Shown: positions 45,559 through 56,739 of the stretch, piece after piece | How positions within the stretch are numbered: the first letter of the stretch is position 1 | Layout: each line of letters begins with the position of its first letter | NCBI GenBank assembly: GCA_030765065.1 | Contig: CM060978.1 | Coordinates: 53,162,421 to 53,226,420, forward strand | DNA from: Deroplatys truncata | Lineage: Eukaryota; Arthropoda; Insecta; Mantodea; Mantidae | DNA length: 64,000 nt | Direction of reading: 5' to 3' | Made by a program: the position numbers and the translations under genes | Notes under the pieces: model-generated | What the model was told of the DNA's origin: nothing | Seen by the model: the letters and a program-made list of their open reading frames with translations, nothing else | Databases searched by the model: none

Positions 45559-45754
45559 CCATGGCAACATGCTGGCACGACATTAAATATTGCAACTGAT
45601 TTGCACTTTTCCCGGTAAACCACAAGGAGATCTCAAATTGTATTGACATAACATATCCAATGGCGACTTACAATGTTGTAAGTAAGCCCGGAGCTCATAG
45701 TTTCAACCACTATTAGGTCAATTAGGTCAAGCCGTGTGTTGGACAAGGTTGAAA

Positions 45755-45835
45755 CAGCAGAATCTGACGACTAAAACATTCAATGCCATCGCCGGGATTT
45801 GAACCACGCATCTCCGGCTTGTGTGGAAGAACAAT
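45755..45835 (-). mobile_element. tRNA-derived SINE (family S3) fragment
   Basis: 'gccatcgccgggatttgaac' matches the acceptor and T-arm side of the S3 copy at 44400-44622. The remainder is truncated. Confidence 0.6.
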
Positions 45836-45852
45836 TAATTGCACCATTGTTT

Positions 45853-47163
45853 ATTACTTTCTCTACTACTTAAAGTAAGTAGGGGAAGTATTGTATTCCA
45901 CCCAAGAATTAGATACCGAGATTTCACCGGAAATACATGTTTTGAGACCCCCTGAATCCAAAAAAAGCATTTTTGGAAACATGTCCGTGTGTGTATGTTT
46001 GTGTGTCTGTGAACAGCATAACTCAGAAACGAACAGTCGGATAAACACCAAACTTGGTATTTAGCTTCAGTATCTTCCGGAAATGCGACACGAAGGTTTT
46101 CAAGAAAATCCCCCTACCCCAGATTAACCTTTACATGGAACATTTTTCGAAAATTTTAATGTTGTCAAAAATGGCTCTAGCGATTTTGATTTAAATATAT
46201 ATGTTTAAGATGTTTTCATGACAAATGAAATGTATATCTCGAGTTTTCTGGGAATGTCTCCGAAATATGCTTCATTGTGAACGACTTTTGCATAACTGAT
46301 AAACCATAAGAGATCGACAAAGTTTTATTACATAAAAATTTAGATCGCGTTAAAATACACAATTTATGTCATATACATTTTTTTTTGTTGGGTGAACCAT
46401 TTTTCTGATATTGCTTGTTATTCCCTTAAATTTTCCAAAATTTATGCTTTTTTCAAATTCGTTATTCTTTTTGTTATCCTGGTAATGAAAGAGAATGGAA
46501 TACTGCACATAGCATCCAGCTCTTAAAATATTTGACTATCGCTTAAAGCCTATCAATTCCCCTTGCATCTACAAGTAAATTAGCAATAAGATTAACATCT
46601 CGATATCTTGATTAACATGAAGCTAATGGAGAATAAGCGTTTGTAAAAATAGTTTGTACAAGAGTAGAGAAAGTAAGGTGAATATAACACATCAGATTTT
46701 TTTTTGTCCTGGACATACAAAGAGAATGGAATACTCCACATAGCAACCAGCTCTTAAAATATTTGACTATCGCTTAAAGTCTATCAATTCCCCTTGCATC
46801 TACAAGAAAATTAGCAATAAGATTAACATCTCGATATCTTGATTAACATGAAGCATATGGAGAATAAGCGTTTGTAAAAATAGTTTGTACAAGAGTAGAG
46901 AAAGTAAGGTGAATATAACACATCAGATTTTTTTTGTCCTGGACATACAAAGAGAATGGTATACTCCACATAGCAACCAGCTCTTAAAAGATTTGACTAT
47001 CGCTTAAAGCCTACCATATTCCCCTTGCATCTACAAGAAAATTATCAATAAGATTAACATCTCGATATCTCGATTAACACGAAGCATATGGAGAATAAGC
47101 GTTTGTAAAAATAGTTTGTACAAGAGTAGAGAAAGTCATGTGAGTGTAACACATAGATATTTT
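45853..47163 (-). repeat. Rep-A copy followed by tandem duplicates of its terminal ~230 bp
   Basis: A complete reverse copy (45853-46702) is followed by two more copies of its last segment (46703-46936 and 46937-47163). Each starts 'gtcctggacatacaaag' and ends 'cacatcagattttttt' or close to it, giving about three units in tandem. Confidence 0.8.
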
Positions 47164-47165
47164 TT

Positions 47166-47560
47166 ACTTTCTATACCACCTCCGTATAATAAGTAAGGGA
47201 GGTATTGTATTTCACCGAAAAATTCAACATCATTTGAACTGAAATACAGATTTTGGGATGCCTTGAACTCCAAAATCTGATGCGTTACATTCACATGACT
47301 TTGGTGACCTCTGGATGTTAAAGAAATTCGAACCATGAATAAGGGATATCTCGGAAATAGCTGATGCCATAAAAAGTTATTTGAAATAAATTCTGTATTT
47401 TAAAAAGATCCACGTTTTTTGTGTAGTACGTTTTCGTCTATCGTTTATATAGATTACCTATATCAATTTTCATTCGGATGAGGACTTCACAGCCTATTCC
47501 CAGAAAATTCAGTATATACATTTGATTTGTCATGTAAATATCCTTAACACGTTAAGCGCC
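47166..47560. repeat. Rep-A' fragments, opposed
   Basis: A reverse outer end (47166-47272) is joined to a forward head and middle (47273-47560, starting 'aatctgatgcgttacattc'). Confidence 0.6.
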
Positions 47561-47720
47561 AGAGCTTCCACTAAAACATTGAGTTTTGCCTATAAAATGA
47601 ATCTCTGTAGTCCCTATCTAAACATTAATACCATTAGGTTTGGAGTTGGAATATTATGGGGGTCTAAATTTTAATATAAAAATGATGTCAGCATAAAACA
47701 ATTTATTAACTGTGTTTATA

Positions 47721-48019
47721 CAGGGTTTATCATTTAAGTTGAGACTGTACAACATCTCAAAAACTAAGCGTTGTAGAAAGAAATGTCTTGAATAAAAGTT
47801 GCTTGATGTTATGGGGGAAAGTAAATGTCATTAGTCGTGTTTTGTTTGGAGGATGTCGTGGTGGTCATTTGAAGGTCAATTTAATTGTTTTAAAGGGTTA
47901 TCCAACTAATGACATTTAATTTCCCCCATAATAATAAGCAGCTTTTACTAAAGATATTTCTTTCTACAACGCTTAGTTTTGGAGATACTGTACAGTTTCA
48001 AATTAAATGATACACCCTG
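47721..48019. mobile_element. Fold-back MITE (family F), short form
   Basis: The ends CAGGGT and ACCCTG are flanked by TA on both sides (47719-47720 and 48020-48021). The arms are inverted copies for about 130 bp or more with almost no spacer ('gactgtacaacatctc' against 'gagatactgtacag'). Confidence 0.85.
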
Positions 48020-48845
48020 TATAAAGTCAGGCAATAGAACAGAATAAACCAGCAAGCAAAATCTTAATGAGAATTGCTGTCAAAGAATTCGTTTGGTTCT
48101 TACTTACAAAGTATACAAAATAGAGTATCAAAAATGTTTTGTTTTCAACTTTGAAGTATAAAAGCTAGCAAAGCATGGTCCCCCCAAAAAAAAACAAAGG
48201 GAAAAAAGTTTTCTGTCGCATTCTTTACAGTAGGTGGTTACTTTATTTTTTGATAAATTTCCTGTCAGTTTCTTTTTTAACATTCTCTACAATACTTTCG
48301 TACTTTACGAGCTGGTCCGTCATGTTTCTTGAGAGTGTGTGTATTTAGAGATTTCCTTTTCCTAGAAATTAACACCTTACTGCTGCTGAAAGCGATCACC
48401 CAGAATTTAACTTTAGAACAATAACACTTCTATGATTTTTTCTTTTGTTTGAAATCTATAACGCAAGTGTGAGGACAAAATCCCATCCAATAATGGTAAA
48501 CATCACGAAAACGCATTTTCTATCTTACAGATAAGGGCCGCCAACCTAACAATACCGGCATTTTATCATTCAAGCCAACAGAAGCGCCCTGAGCGAAAAC
48601 AAGTCAAATCTACTTCAATAAATCCATAAATTTGTTAAAGATTACCATAGACCGCTGGTTCCAGGTTAAAATTCTTGTGTGCGGCCACGGCGGCTCACAG
48701 GAACCACCAGAATTATGTTTTATAATAATTGTCTATAAAGTCTTCTACAAGACTAACCTTTGCAGCAAATTACTATTTAGAGTGTCCTTTATTGACTTTT
48801 GGGAAAAAATCGCAACGGTCTGTGGGAAAATTTCATCCAATATCT
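48020..48845. other. Unannotated intergenic sequence
   Basis: Mostly unique-looking; no gene recognised. Confidence 0.35.
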
Positions 48846-49085
48846 ACTGGCGCTTAATATATGGTATTTGAATCAAAAAAGTTAAATATATTTTTCAGAA
48901 GATATAAGGCTTCGAAAAATTTTCTATGTAAGGGTAGTTTGGGGTGGGGGATTTTATCGCAAACCTTCTTGCCGCATCTTTGGAAGGTACTGAACATAAA
49001 TACAAAGTTTTGAGGTTATCATATATTTGGGTGGAATACAATACCTTCTCTACCTTTGTACTATGTACGTGGTAGAAAAGTAAAT
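48846..49085 (+). repeat. Rep-A' 3' fragment
   Basis: It runs from 'atggtatttgaatc' to 'gtggtagaaaagtaaat'. The internal CA tract is deleted. Confidence 0.6.
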
Positions 49086-49245
49086 ATGAAATATGTCAGA
49101 TCAAAAATAACTGATGAGCATTTAAGAGTCCTTTCTCATGATAGGCAGCACAAAATTATAACCACAAATATCTGAAATTATAACACAGAAAAGTCAGTTT
49201 TATTCTTCTCATTGAATAAGAACTGTTACTAATGTAAAATACTTC

Positions 49246-49999
49246 ATGTTACAGGCGTATGTGTGTGTCTTACACACACTAACACCTACATATCTAGGGT
49301 TGGGAAGGGGTACTGCAAACTACGGAGTTCTTCCTGAGGTCGGATGCTGGGAAGATGCTGTATTTGCTAAACTAAATGTAGTTAGGTACTGGCTGCGAAT
49401 AATTAAAGGTGATCAAAACAACTCTAAGAGCAACATGTTATCGTCATAAAATGAACAACATAGAGCATCCAAAATGGTGGGCGGAGGGGTTACAACGGGA
49501 ATTATGAAAAATTGGCTTAAACGATATCTGGCAAAGGGGTAATAAAAATACACAGAGTGCCGTGAAAAAAGTCAAAAGACGACTATTTGGTATAAACAGG
49601 CAGAAAATAGAGTCTGAATGTAGACAAGCATCAACATTGGAACTACAAAATGAAATAAAAACTAGGTGGGGTAAGGAAACATATATTTTGGAATTAGGTA
49701 TGAAACAGAGAACGGGAAGAGCATGGCTTAGGTTGGGAGGGTGGAAAGCTCGCAAGATTGTTGATGAAGATGGCAGGAGGATTTGCCAATTATGCGGGGA
49801 ACAAGAAGACTGGACGCATATTTTGGCAGCATGCGTGCAGACGGAGGGTATTAGGAAAAAATTATTACCGGAAGTATTTTTGGCTTCCAACAGACGGAGG
49901 ACAGCATGCTGGGCCTTGATTCTAAACAGTCAAAACTGGCCAAGCTTGGGCACATACTTAATGGAAGTACGTGTACTAAGAGATAAGGTGTTTATGTAA
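49246..49999 (+). pseudogene. LINE ORF2 C-terminal domain, frameshifted
   Basis: The piece at 49246-49449 shows 'KLNVVRYWLRIIKG', like the helix that follows the reverse transcriptase in many LINEs. A frame change leads to a second stretch (from 49451, one stop at about 49505), 'EHPKWWAEGLQREL...' and then an open 145-codon frame (49562-49999). That frame contains the zinc-knuckle 'CQLCGEQEDWTHILAAC', spaced C-x2-C-x7-H-x4-C, the usual C-terminal CCHC of LINE ORF2 proteins. The reverse transcriptase and endonuclease domains are missing through 5' truncation. I cannot assign the clade (Jockey-, R1- and I-like elements all carry this motif). Confidence 0.8.
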
Positions 50000-50031
50000 A
50001 TTTTCATTAAATATATGCGGTGCTTGAGCAC

Positions 50032-50065
<34 letters not shown>

Positions 50066-50276
50066 GTGTGTGATTCAGAGTGTTTTCAATTTTATATGTA
50101 TGTATATAGTGTGGTGATTATAAACAGTTGTTTCTAATCGATTCTGCAAGTCACGTATACAGACCAGGTATTTTTCTAGAGAGCATGTACGGTCAGATGA
50201 CCCATGCGAATGTGTTATGCAATTAATGTAATACTAAGTATTTAATAAATACCACTACTACTACTACTACTACTAC
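49246..50276 (+). mobile_element. LINE 3' end, 5'-truncated, with (ACT)n tail
   Basis: It comprises the C-terminal coding part of a non-LTR retrotransposon ORF2, a 3' UTR containing a (GT)n tract at 50034-50060, and a terminal (CTA/ACT)n run at 50253-50276. Trinucleotide tails rather than poly(A) are typical of several insect LINE clades. Confidence 0.75.
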
Positions 50277-50284
50277 ATTGCCCA

Positions 50285-50575
50285 TGAATTAACGGCGGCG
50301 CCGTTGCGCCCAACACCAAGGTGATCCAGGTTCGACTCCAAGGACCCGCATGTGGGATTTGTGGTGTTCAGAATGGCGTCTGGGTGGGTTTTCTTCGGGT
50401 GGTCCGGTTTCCCCCGCCATTCAACATTCCATTAGTGTTCTATTTTCACTTTTCCTGTCATGCATCTTGGCTGACACTCTCTGATCCATAGACCCTCAGC
50501 TCTCTAACAGGATCTGACCACAGACATTGGCTTGTAAGTCCTGCGGGATGTAAGTCCTACGAAGGAGAGGATAAT
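50285..50575 (+). mobile_element. tRNA-like SINE, diverged
   Basis: 'caggttcgactcc' fits a B box and 'gttttcttcgggtggtccgg' a SINE body. The head is degraded and no target duplication was found. Confidence 0.5.
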
Positions 50576-50906
50576 CAGAGATTGCTTTGTCTATGAGTTA
50601 CATTTTCGTGAGACTATGAATGAAATGATCATTTTCTTATTGTTTAATTACATCAGCTATTAATATGTAAATATAGATTTTAATTCAATAAGACTCTGTG
50701 GAAACTAAATGATCTTTGCGTAAGTTTATGGTTCCTATTTTAAACTTATATGACTGCCTGCGATTATTCTTTGGCGGTTAATGCTACCTCCGTCATAAAA
50801 AGTTTGGAAACCCCTGTAGTAGACAGGAAAATAATATTTTGTATGTATAGGTTTTAGAAGCTATGTAAAAATAAACGACAGGTTTAGAGAAGGTTATATG
50901 AATATA
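50576..50906. other. AT-rich intergenic sequence
   Basis: No gene seen; a Rep-A'-like scrap is possible near 50840-50905. Confidence 0.35.
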
Positions 50907-52270
50907 CACTGCCGTTTGTGAAAATTGCAACACCAAGAAAGAATTTTCCGAATAACTCCAAACTTGGTGGAAGTGTAGAAGAGTGTGCAAGCAATAAGTG
51001 ATTAGGTTTGCAGAGAAATGGGGTACATGTAGGCCGAGCAGAGCCCTCTCGTGTCGGTCCAACAAACTCAGTGTTGCGCCCAGTGTAGTCAGTGCAGAGC
51101 TGTCAAACAAGGTGGAAACAATAAAGTGAGTGCCAGTATACCTCGTCGACGTCAAAGGGAGCCATATCGGCGTGTGAGTGAGTTCAAACGGGGCAGAATG
51201 ATCGGTCTCCGTGAAGCGGATTTGTCATACCGTGAACATTTCGGCTCATACAGGCCATGCTGCTACGACAGTGATGCATATGTGGAAGCAGTGTATAGAT
51301 GAAGGTCGTACGCAGCGAAGAGCGGGTACTGGACCATGGAACATGCCCACACCACGGGATGACCGTCATCTTGTCCGCATGGCCATAACAGACCGTACAG
51401 CTTCATCCACAGTGTTGGCTTGACGCTGGAGCACTGCAACAGGTTTGAACTTATCTGCATGAACGGTTCGTCGCCGTCTGCTGCAGGTTGGACTGGTTGT
51501 ATGCATGCCATTACGTCGGCTTTCAAGCTCCTTCGACTGCAATGGGCACGTGAACACCGTCACTGGGTGCTGAGTGGCAAAATGTAGTCTTTTTGGACGA
51601 GTCCCGCTTCAATGTGCCCTGCAACGTAGTATGCGTAACCTGCAGGGCTGCACTGTTGAGCGTCATAGCGGACAAACACCAGGTGTGATGGTTTGGGGCG
51701 CCATTGGTTACAACAACCGATCTCGCCTCCTACGAATTGAGGGCACTTTGAACAGCAACCGATACCTAACGGTGATTGTAGAGCCTGAGGTACTTCCCCT
51801 GCTTCAGGCATCTTCACAGGTCAAATTTCAACAGTAAAATGCCCGGCCACATATTGCAAGGAATGTACAAGCCTTCTTCGAATAGCAACGGGTACCATTG
51901 CTTCCCTGGCCTGCACGTTCGCCTGACATGTCGCCCATCGAACATGTCTGGGATATGGTTAGTCAGCACCTGGGGCGTCACGGTCCTTCAGTAACCAGTG
52001 TCACGGATTTGTGGGCTCGAATACAAACTGCGTGGAGGGAAATCCCTCAGGAATTTATTCAGAACCGTTTTGATTCAATACCACGGCGTATAGCAGCTCT
52101 ATTTTCAGCGCATGGAGGCCACGCCAAATACTGAATATTAGGGCTCAAAGGTCATGTATAAATTTGAAAAGTTAATCATTTGTTAGGTGTCTTGTACCTA
52201 AACTGTGCTATTAAATTCATTGAATTCATGCGTTTCCTTTTTGGTGTTGTAATTTTCACAAACAGCAGTG
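50907..52270 (+). mobile_element. Tc1-like element with both ends
   Basis: The termini CACTGCCGTTTGTGAAAATT and, complementing the right end, CACTGCTGTTTGTGAAAATT match over about 30 bp with two differences. TA precedes the left end (50905-50906). The right flank has drifted. Length 1364 bp. Confidence 0.93.
51165..52134 (+). pseudogene. Tc1-like transposase, multiply broken
   Basis: The pieces carry, in order, 'RVSEFKRGRMIGLREADLSY' (first helix-turn-helix), a shifted stretch 'CIDEGRTQRRAGTG' leading to 'RDDRHLVRMAI' (second DNA-binding unit and linker), 'TPGVMVWGAIGYNNRS' (core strand), and 'WPARSPDMSPIEHVWD' (terminal catalytic Glu). At the second catalytic position, where related proteins have QQDNARPH, the sequence reads QQ, stop, NARPH: the codon for the catalytic Asp is a TAA near 51836. 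Another stop lies before 'QRVPLLPWP'. It is a different subfamily from the element at 18723-19963. Confidence 0.88.
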
Positions 52271-52312
52271 CGCATTTGAAATATACGTAAGAGGAAAAGC
52301 GGTCGATGTTCG

Positions 52313-52641
52313 TTGTATTTGGCTGTGTTTAGTATATCAGGTGTAATGCTAGATTTTGGATGGCACTATAACCTTTATGCTGCTAGGGAACATTGGACAT
52401 ACCTATATAAATGCAGAAAACAGAAAAAACGGATAGTAAGAGACCAGAAGTCCTCTCAAAACAAAGCGAAGTCCCAGGGGAAGAAAATTTGCAAGTCTGT
52501 ATTCTTCTTTCAGATCAAACCCCTTCTGAATACAAAAATACCTTGGAGGTGAAAAACAAGCTTAAACATAAAGGCCAACTATACCTGCTGGCTTGCGATT
52601 TCATTCCGGTAAGAGTTACGTATCTGCAGGATTTCGGGTCG

Positions 52642-52650
<9 letters not shown>
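52313..52650 (+). other. Coding-like open stretch of unknown origin
   Basis: The frame 52411-52650 has ordinary-looking composition ('NLQVCILLSDQTPSEYKNTL', 'LYLLACDFIPVRVTYLQDFG') before it runs into the (TA)n tract. It is preceded by 'ataaatgcag', which could be an acceptor, and 'tcg|gtacat' could be a donor. I do not recognise the protein. It could be a host exon, a transposon remnant or chance. Confidence 0.3.

Positions 52651-52676
<26 letters not shown>
52646..52676. repeat. (TA)n microsatellite
   Basis: A TA dinucleotide run beside the fold-back MITE. Confidence 0.93.
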
Positions 52677-52677
<1 letters not shown>

Positions 52678-52689
52678 CATATGTATATA

Positions 52690-53321
52690 CAGGTGGGCCA
52701 TTTAAGTTGAGACTGTACCTTATCTCCAAAACTAAGCTTTGTAGAATAAACGTTGCTTGATATTATGGTGGAAAGCAAATGCAATTAGTCGTGTTTTATA
52801 TGGAGGATGTCGTATTGGCCATTTAGGGTCAATTTATTTTTTAAATGAGAACCTACCTTTTTAATGTTGTTTTCTCACTCCTCATAAAATACTAAACAAC
52901 ATTTGAGCGAAACACTTTGCAATTGTTGTTACACCAATGTAAATAACAACGAAAGTTCTGAATGGCTGTGTACGAAGAGCGCAATGAATGATTGGACCAA
53001 ACATGGATGGTCATTTGAGGGTCAAGTTACGTTTTGTAACTGGTAATCAACATTTTGTTATTTTGTTTCGTTATTCCACATCGCAAAATAAAGTGCTTTT
53101 TATAAACCATTTTCTAATGAAAAACAACATACAAAATGTAGGTTCCCATTTAAAAACAATAAATTGACCCTAAAATGACCATTATAACGTCCTCCAAATA
53201 AAACACGACTAATGGCAGTTACTTTCCCTAATAATATCAAGCAACTTTTATTAAAGACATTTATTTATACAACGCTTACTTTTGGAGATATTGTACAACC
53301 TCAACTTAAATGGTCCACCCT
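52690..53321. mobile_element. Fold-back MITE (family F), long form
   Basis: Long inverted arms ('ggccatttaagttgagactg' at the left, the complement of 'cctcaacttaaatggtcc' at the right) of about 170-190 bp enclose a spacer of about 270 bp that the short form lacks. TA-rich flanks. No coding sequence in the spacer. Confidence 0.82.
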
Positions 53322-53434
53322 ATACGTATAATTTAGTGCGGCATGAAAAATATTTTATTTCCATAGAGAATCTACCAAACTGGAAAACAAAGTAAGATCA
53401 TTAAAATCTGAAAATAAGTATTTCATAACGTTTT

Positions 53435-54700
53435 AAAAATCTGATGTGTTACATTAACATTACTTTCTCTACCTTCTATAGTTTATTAGGGGTATACAAA
53501 CTACTCTTAATAAGGTTTGTTTTCCTCTCTACTTCATTTTAATCGAGAAGCACCTTTCCAGAAATAGCTACATTACACATTTCGTTGTAGATACAACGGG
53601 TATAGCGATAGTCAAATGTTTCAGAACTGGACCTACACGCTGGCCTTAAAATTCTACACCCTTTCCACGACATCGCTGAAAATCGAAAATTCAGCTGTTT
53701 CTTGCAGTTGCATGGCACGAGCATGGGATTTTAAGGCCATCATATAACGTTTAGTTTTTAAACATTTGACTTTGTTATTCCCTTTGCACTTTAACGAAAT
53801 GTGTAATGTAGCTGCTTTTGCAAAAGTTTGTTTCGATTAAAATAATGTAGACAGAAAGTAATATTCACATGATTTTCTCTACCGTTTATCGTTTATTAGT
53901 GGGTATACAAATTATTCTTACTAAAGCTTATTTACTATCCACTACATTTTTATCCAAATAAAGCGTTGCAGAAATAGCTACATTACACATTTCGTTATAG
54001 ACACAAAGAGAACAGAGATAGTCAAATGTTTAAGAACTGCACGCTATACGCTGGTCTTAAAATTCCATACTGTTTCCGTGACATCGCGAGAAACAACTGA
54101 AAATCGATGGTATTTAATAGAGTGACAAAATATTGAACAAATCGAATCATTAATAACGAATGCATCGGGAAAGGCTGATGCTACAAAAAACTTATTTGAA
54201 ATAAAGTGTGATTTAAATAGATCTACACTTTTTTGTGTAGTATGTTTTCATCTATCGCTTAACTTTACCAGTAATATAAGATTCCACGAAATTCCTTCCA
54301 AATGAAAAGGTCTTCAGGGGCTATTCCTAGAAAATTCAAGATATACATCTTATATTTCAGTAAACACCTTTAATATGTGGTATTTTGATGAAAAACTTTA
54401 GAACAACGTTTTAAAAAATAAAACATTTTAAAAAATGATCCATGTAAAAGGTAGTTTGCTGTGTTGAATTTTCTTGAAAACCTTCCTGTCGCATCTTGGA
54501 AGCTACTGAACCTAAATACCAAGTTTGGTATTTATCCGACTTTCATTTTTGAGTTATACTGTTCATAGACACATACACACACACGAACTGACCATTTTCA
54601 AAAAATTTTTTTTTTGATTCAGGGGTTCTCAAAATATATATTTCCGCTGAAATCTTGGCATCGAATTTTTAGGTGGAATGCAAAGCTTTTCAGATTTTTA
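53435..54700. repeat. Rep-A' copies
   Basis: Several joined pieces: forward head (53435), a reversed piece, then a longer forward copy from about 53870 to 54690 with a CA tract near 54570. All are diverged. Confidence 0.6.
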
Positions 54701-55082
54701 TATTAAGTTCTTGTCTATCTCTCATGTCTTACCGGTTAAAGGTACCCACAGCTGAAATTTGGTTAACTTTCAAAAAATTAAAACATTTGTTTTTCTCCAA
54801 AAATACCTGAATTTTTCGTTTCAATTACATATTATGGCTTTTGCTCTCAGAAACGTTAAGGCTTTAATACGTGACCATTTAATTGCCCAAAACATACAGC
54901 CTAAAGACCTGTATTTACTTCAAATGCCTTATACTCAAATTTGATTTTTCTTATACTTTTGGGCATTAAAGTATTCCACATGTTGTTGTTTGTAACCGAT
55001 CCGGAGAAACTCAGAGGAATGAATTTAAGAAGTGGTATATGGCATAAATATTTCGTCCACTGAGAAACTGTTACAAAAAAAA
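54701..55082. other. Unannotated sequence
   Basis: No gene recognised. A 61-codon plus frame (54759-54944) has no known motif. Confidence 0.35.
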
Positions 55083-56165
55083 TCTGTTGTGTTACACTCA
55101 CATAACTTTCTCTATTCTTGTACAAACTATTTTTACAAACGCTTATTCTCCATATGCCTCATGTTAATCGAGATATCGAGACGTTAATCTTATTGCTAAT
55201 TTTCTTGTAGATGCAAGGGGAATTGCTAGGCTTTAAGCGATAGTCAAATGTTTTAAGAGCTGGTTGTTATGCCCAGGACATAAAAAAATCTGATGTCTTA
55301 CACTCACATGACCTCTGCTCTTGTACAAAGTATTTTTACAAACTCTTATTTTCCATCTATTTCATATTAATCCAGATAAACATTTGCAGAAACGATATTT
55401 TGACATGCAAAGAGAATTACATTTTACACATAGCGACCAGTTCTAAAAATATTTGACTATCGCTTAAGGCCTACTTTGTTCCCCTTGTTTTGTAATTGCA
55501 AGGGCAATATAGCAATATAGTAGCCTTTAAGCATAGACATCTCTCTTAATAGCTGGTTGCTAGGTGCAGCACCATTCTCTTTGCCACAGATTAATGCTCT
55601 TTGCATATCCAAGACAAAAAATGAAAAACGAATTCCCAATTGAGAAAAAGTATAAGTATTAAGAAATTGAAGGGAAGATCTCGAAAATGGTTCACTCAAA
55701 TTTTTGTGTAGTAAAATTTTGTCTATCTCTTATGGTTTACCAGTTATGCAAAAATCGTTCACAATGAAGAATACTTTTGGAGACATTCCCGGAAAATTCG
55801 AGATATACATTTTATTTGTCATGAAAATATCTTAAACATATGATAGTTTAATCCAAAACGTTAAAGCCATTTTTGAGAAATTAAAAATGTTCGGAAAATG
55901 TTCCATGTAAAGAGTAATCTAGGAAGGGGGATTTTCTTGAAAAGCTTCGTGTCGCATCGATATTGAACCTAAATACCAAGTTTGGTGTTTATCCGTCTGT
56001 TTGTTTCTGAGTGTTCACAGACATACAAACGGACATGTATCCAAAAAGGCTTTTTTTGGATTCAGGGGGTCTCAAAACATATATTTCCGGTTAAATCTCG
56101 GTATCGAATTTTTGGGTGGAATACAATACTTCCCCTACTTACTATACGTAGCAGAGAAAGGAATA
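55083..56165 (+). repeat. Rep-A head fragment plus subtype copy
   Basis: A truncated head (55083-55287) is followed by a longer forward copy ending 'cgtagcagagaaagg' at about 56162. The junction is again an A-run before 'tctgatgtcttacac'. Confidence 0.75.
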
Positions 56166-56739
56166 ATTTGTGTGATTTAAATTACACAATGCTTTTTAGA
56201 AAAAAAAGTTTTTTTTCTTTCACTTCTTTTGTTTGCTCTACATTCTACAGTCGATAAAGCAGAGGACAAGAAGAAGATATGAACTCCTTCCCCTATCCCA
56301 TACTGATTTGCCGCTTGAGCGAAGGAAAGGTCAGGATTTGAGAGAAATCTCGTTAACCTCCCTGGAACCAAGCGCCTCTGTTACTAAGCACCGCACAGTC
56401 GGGGCGATAGTCTCTTGTTTTTAAAAAGTAGGCAGCACGGTCTCTTTAAAATACGATGTAAAGCTCATGTAAAACACGATGCGTTGTACCAGATGATAAA
56501 AGGAGGTTGAAATTTGAACACAAAACGAAAATATTATACTTTTTCCCATATTAGCTGCCTATTTTAATCTTTCGTCAAATTACAACTATATTTTTATATT
56601 CTCTGCTACTTATTTACGTCAGGTGGAGGTGGTGTATTTCGCCAAACAAATATATAATTTTATAAAAAAATTCAAGTACTCTTTCACATCACTTTTTTCT
56701 ATTCACGTCCACATATCATTCCTACATAAGTTTAGTACT
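56166..56739. other. Unannotated sequence
   Basis: Unique-looking, with T-rich and GC-richer blocks; no gene recognised. Confidence 0.35.

Noticed and set aside
49444-49890. 148-codon minus frame rich in Cys, Phe and Leu
   Set aside because: It is the antisense of the LINE ORF2 C-terminus, which carries the recognisable CCHC motif on the plus strand.
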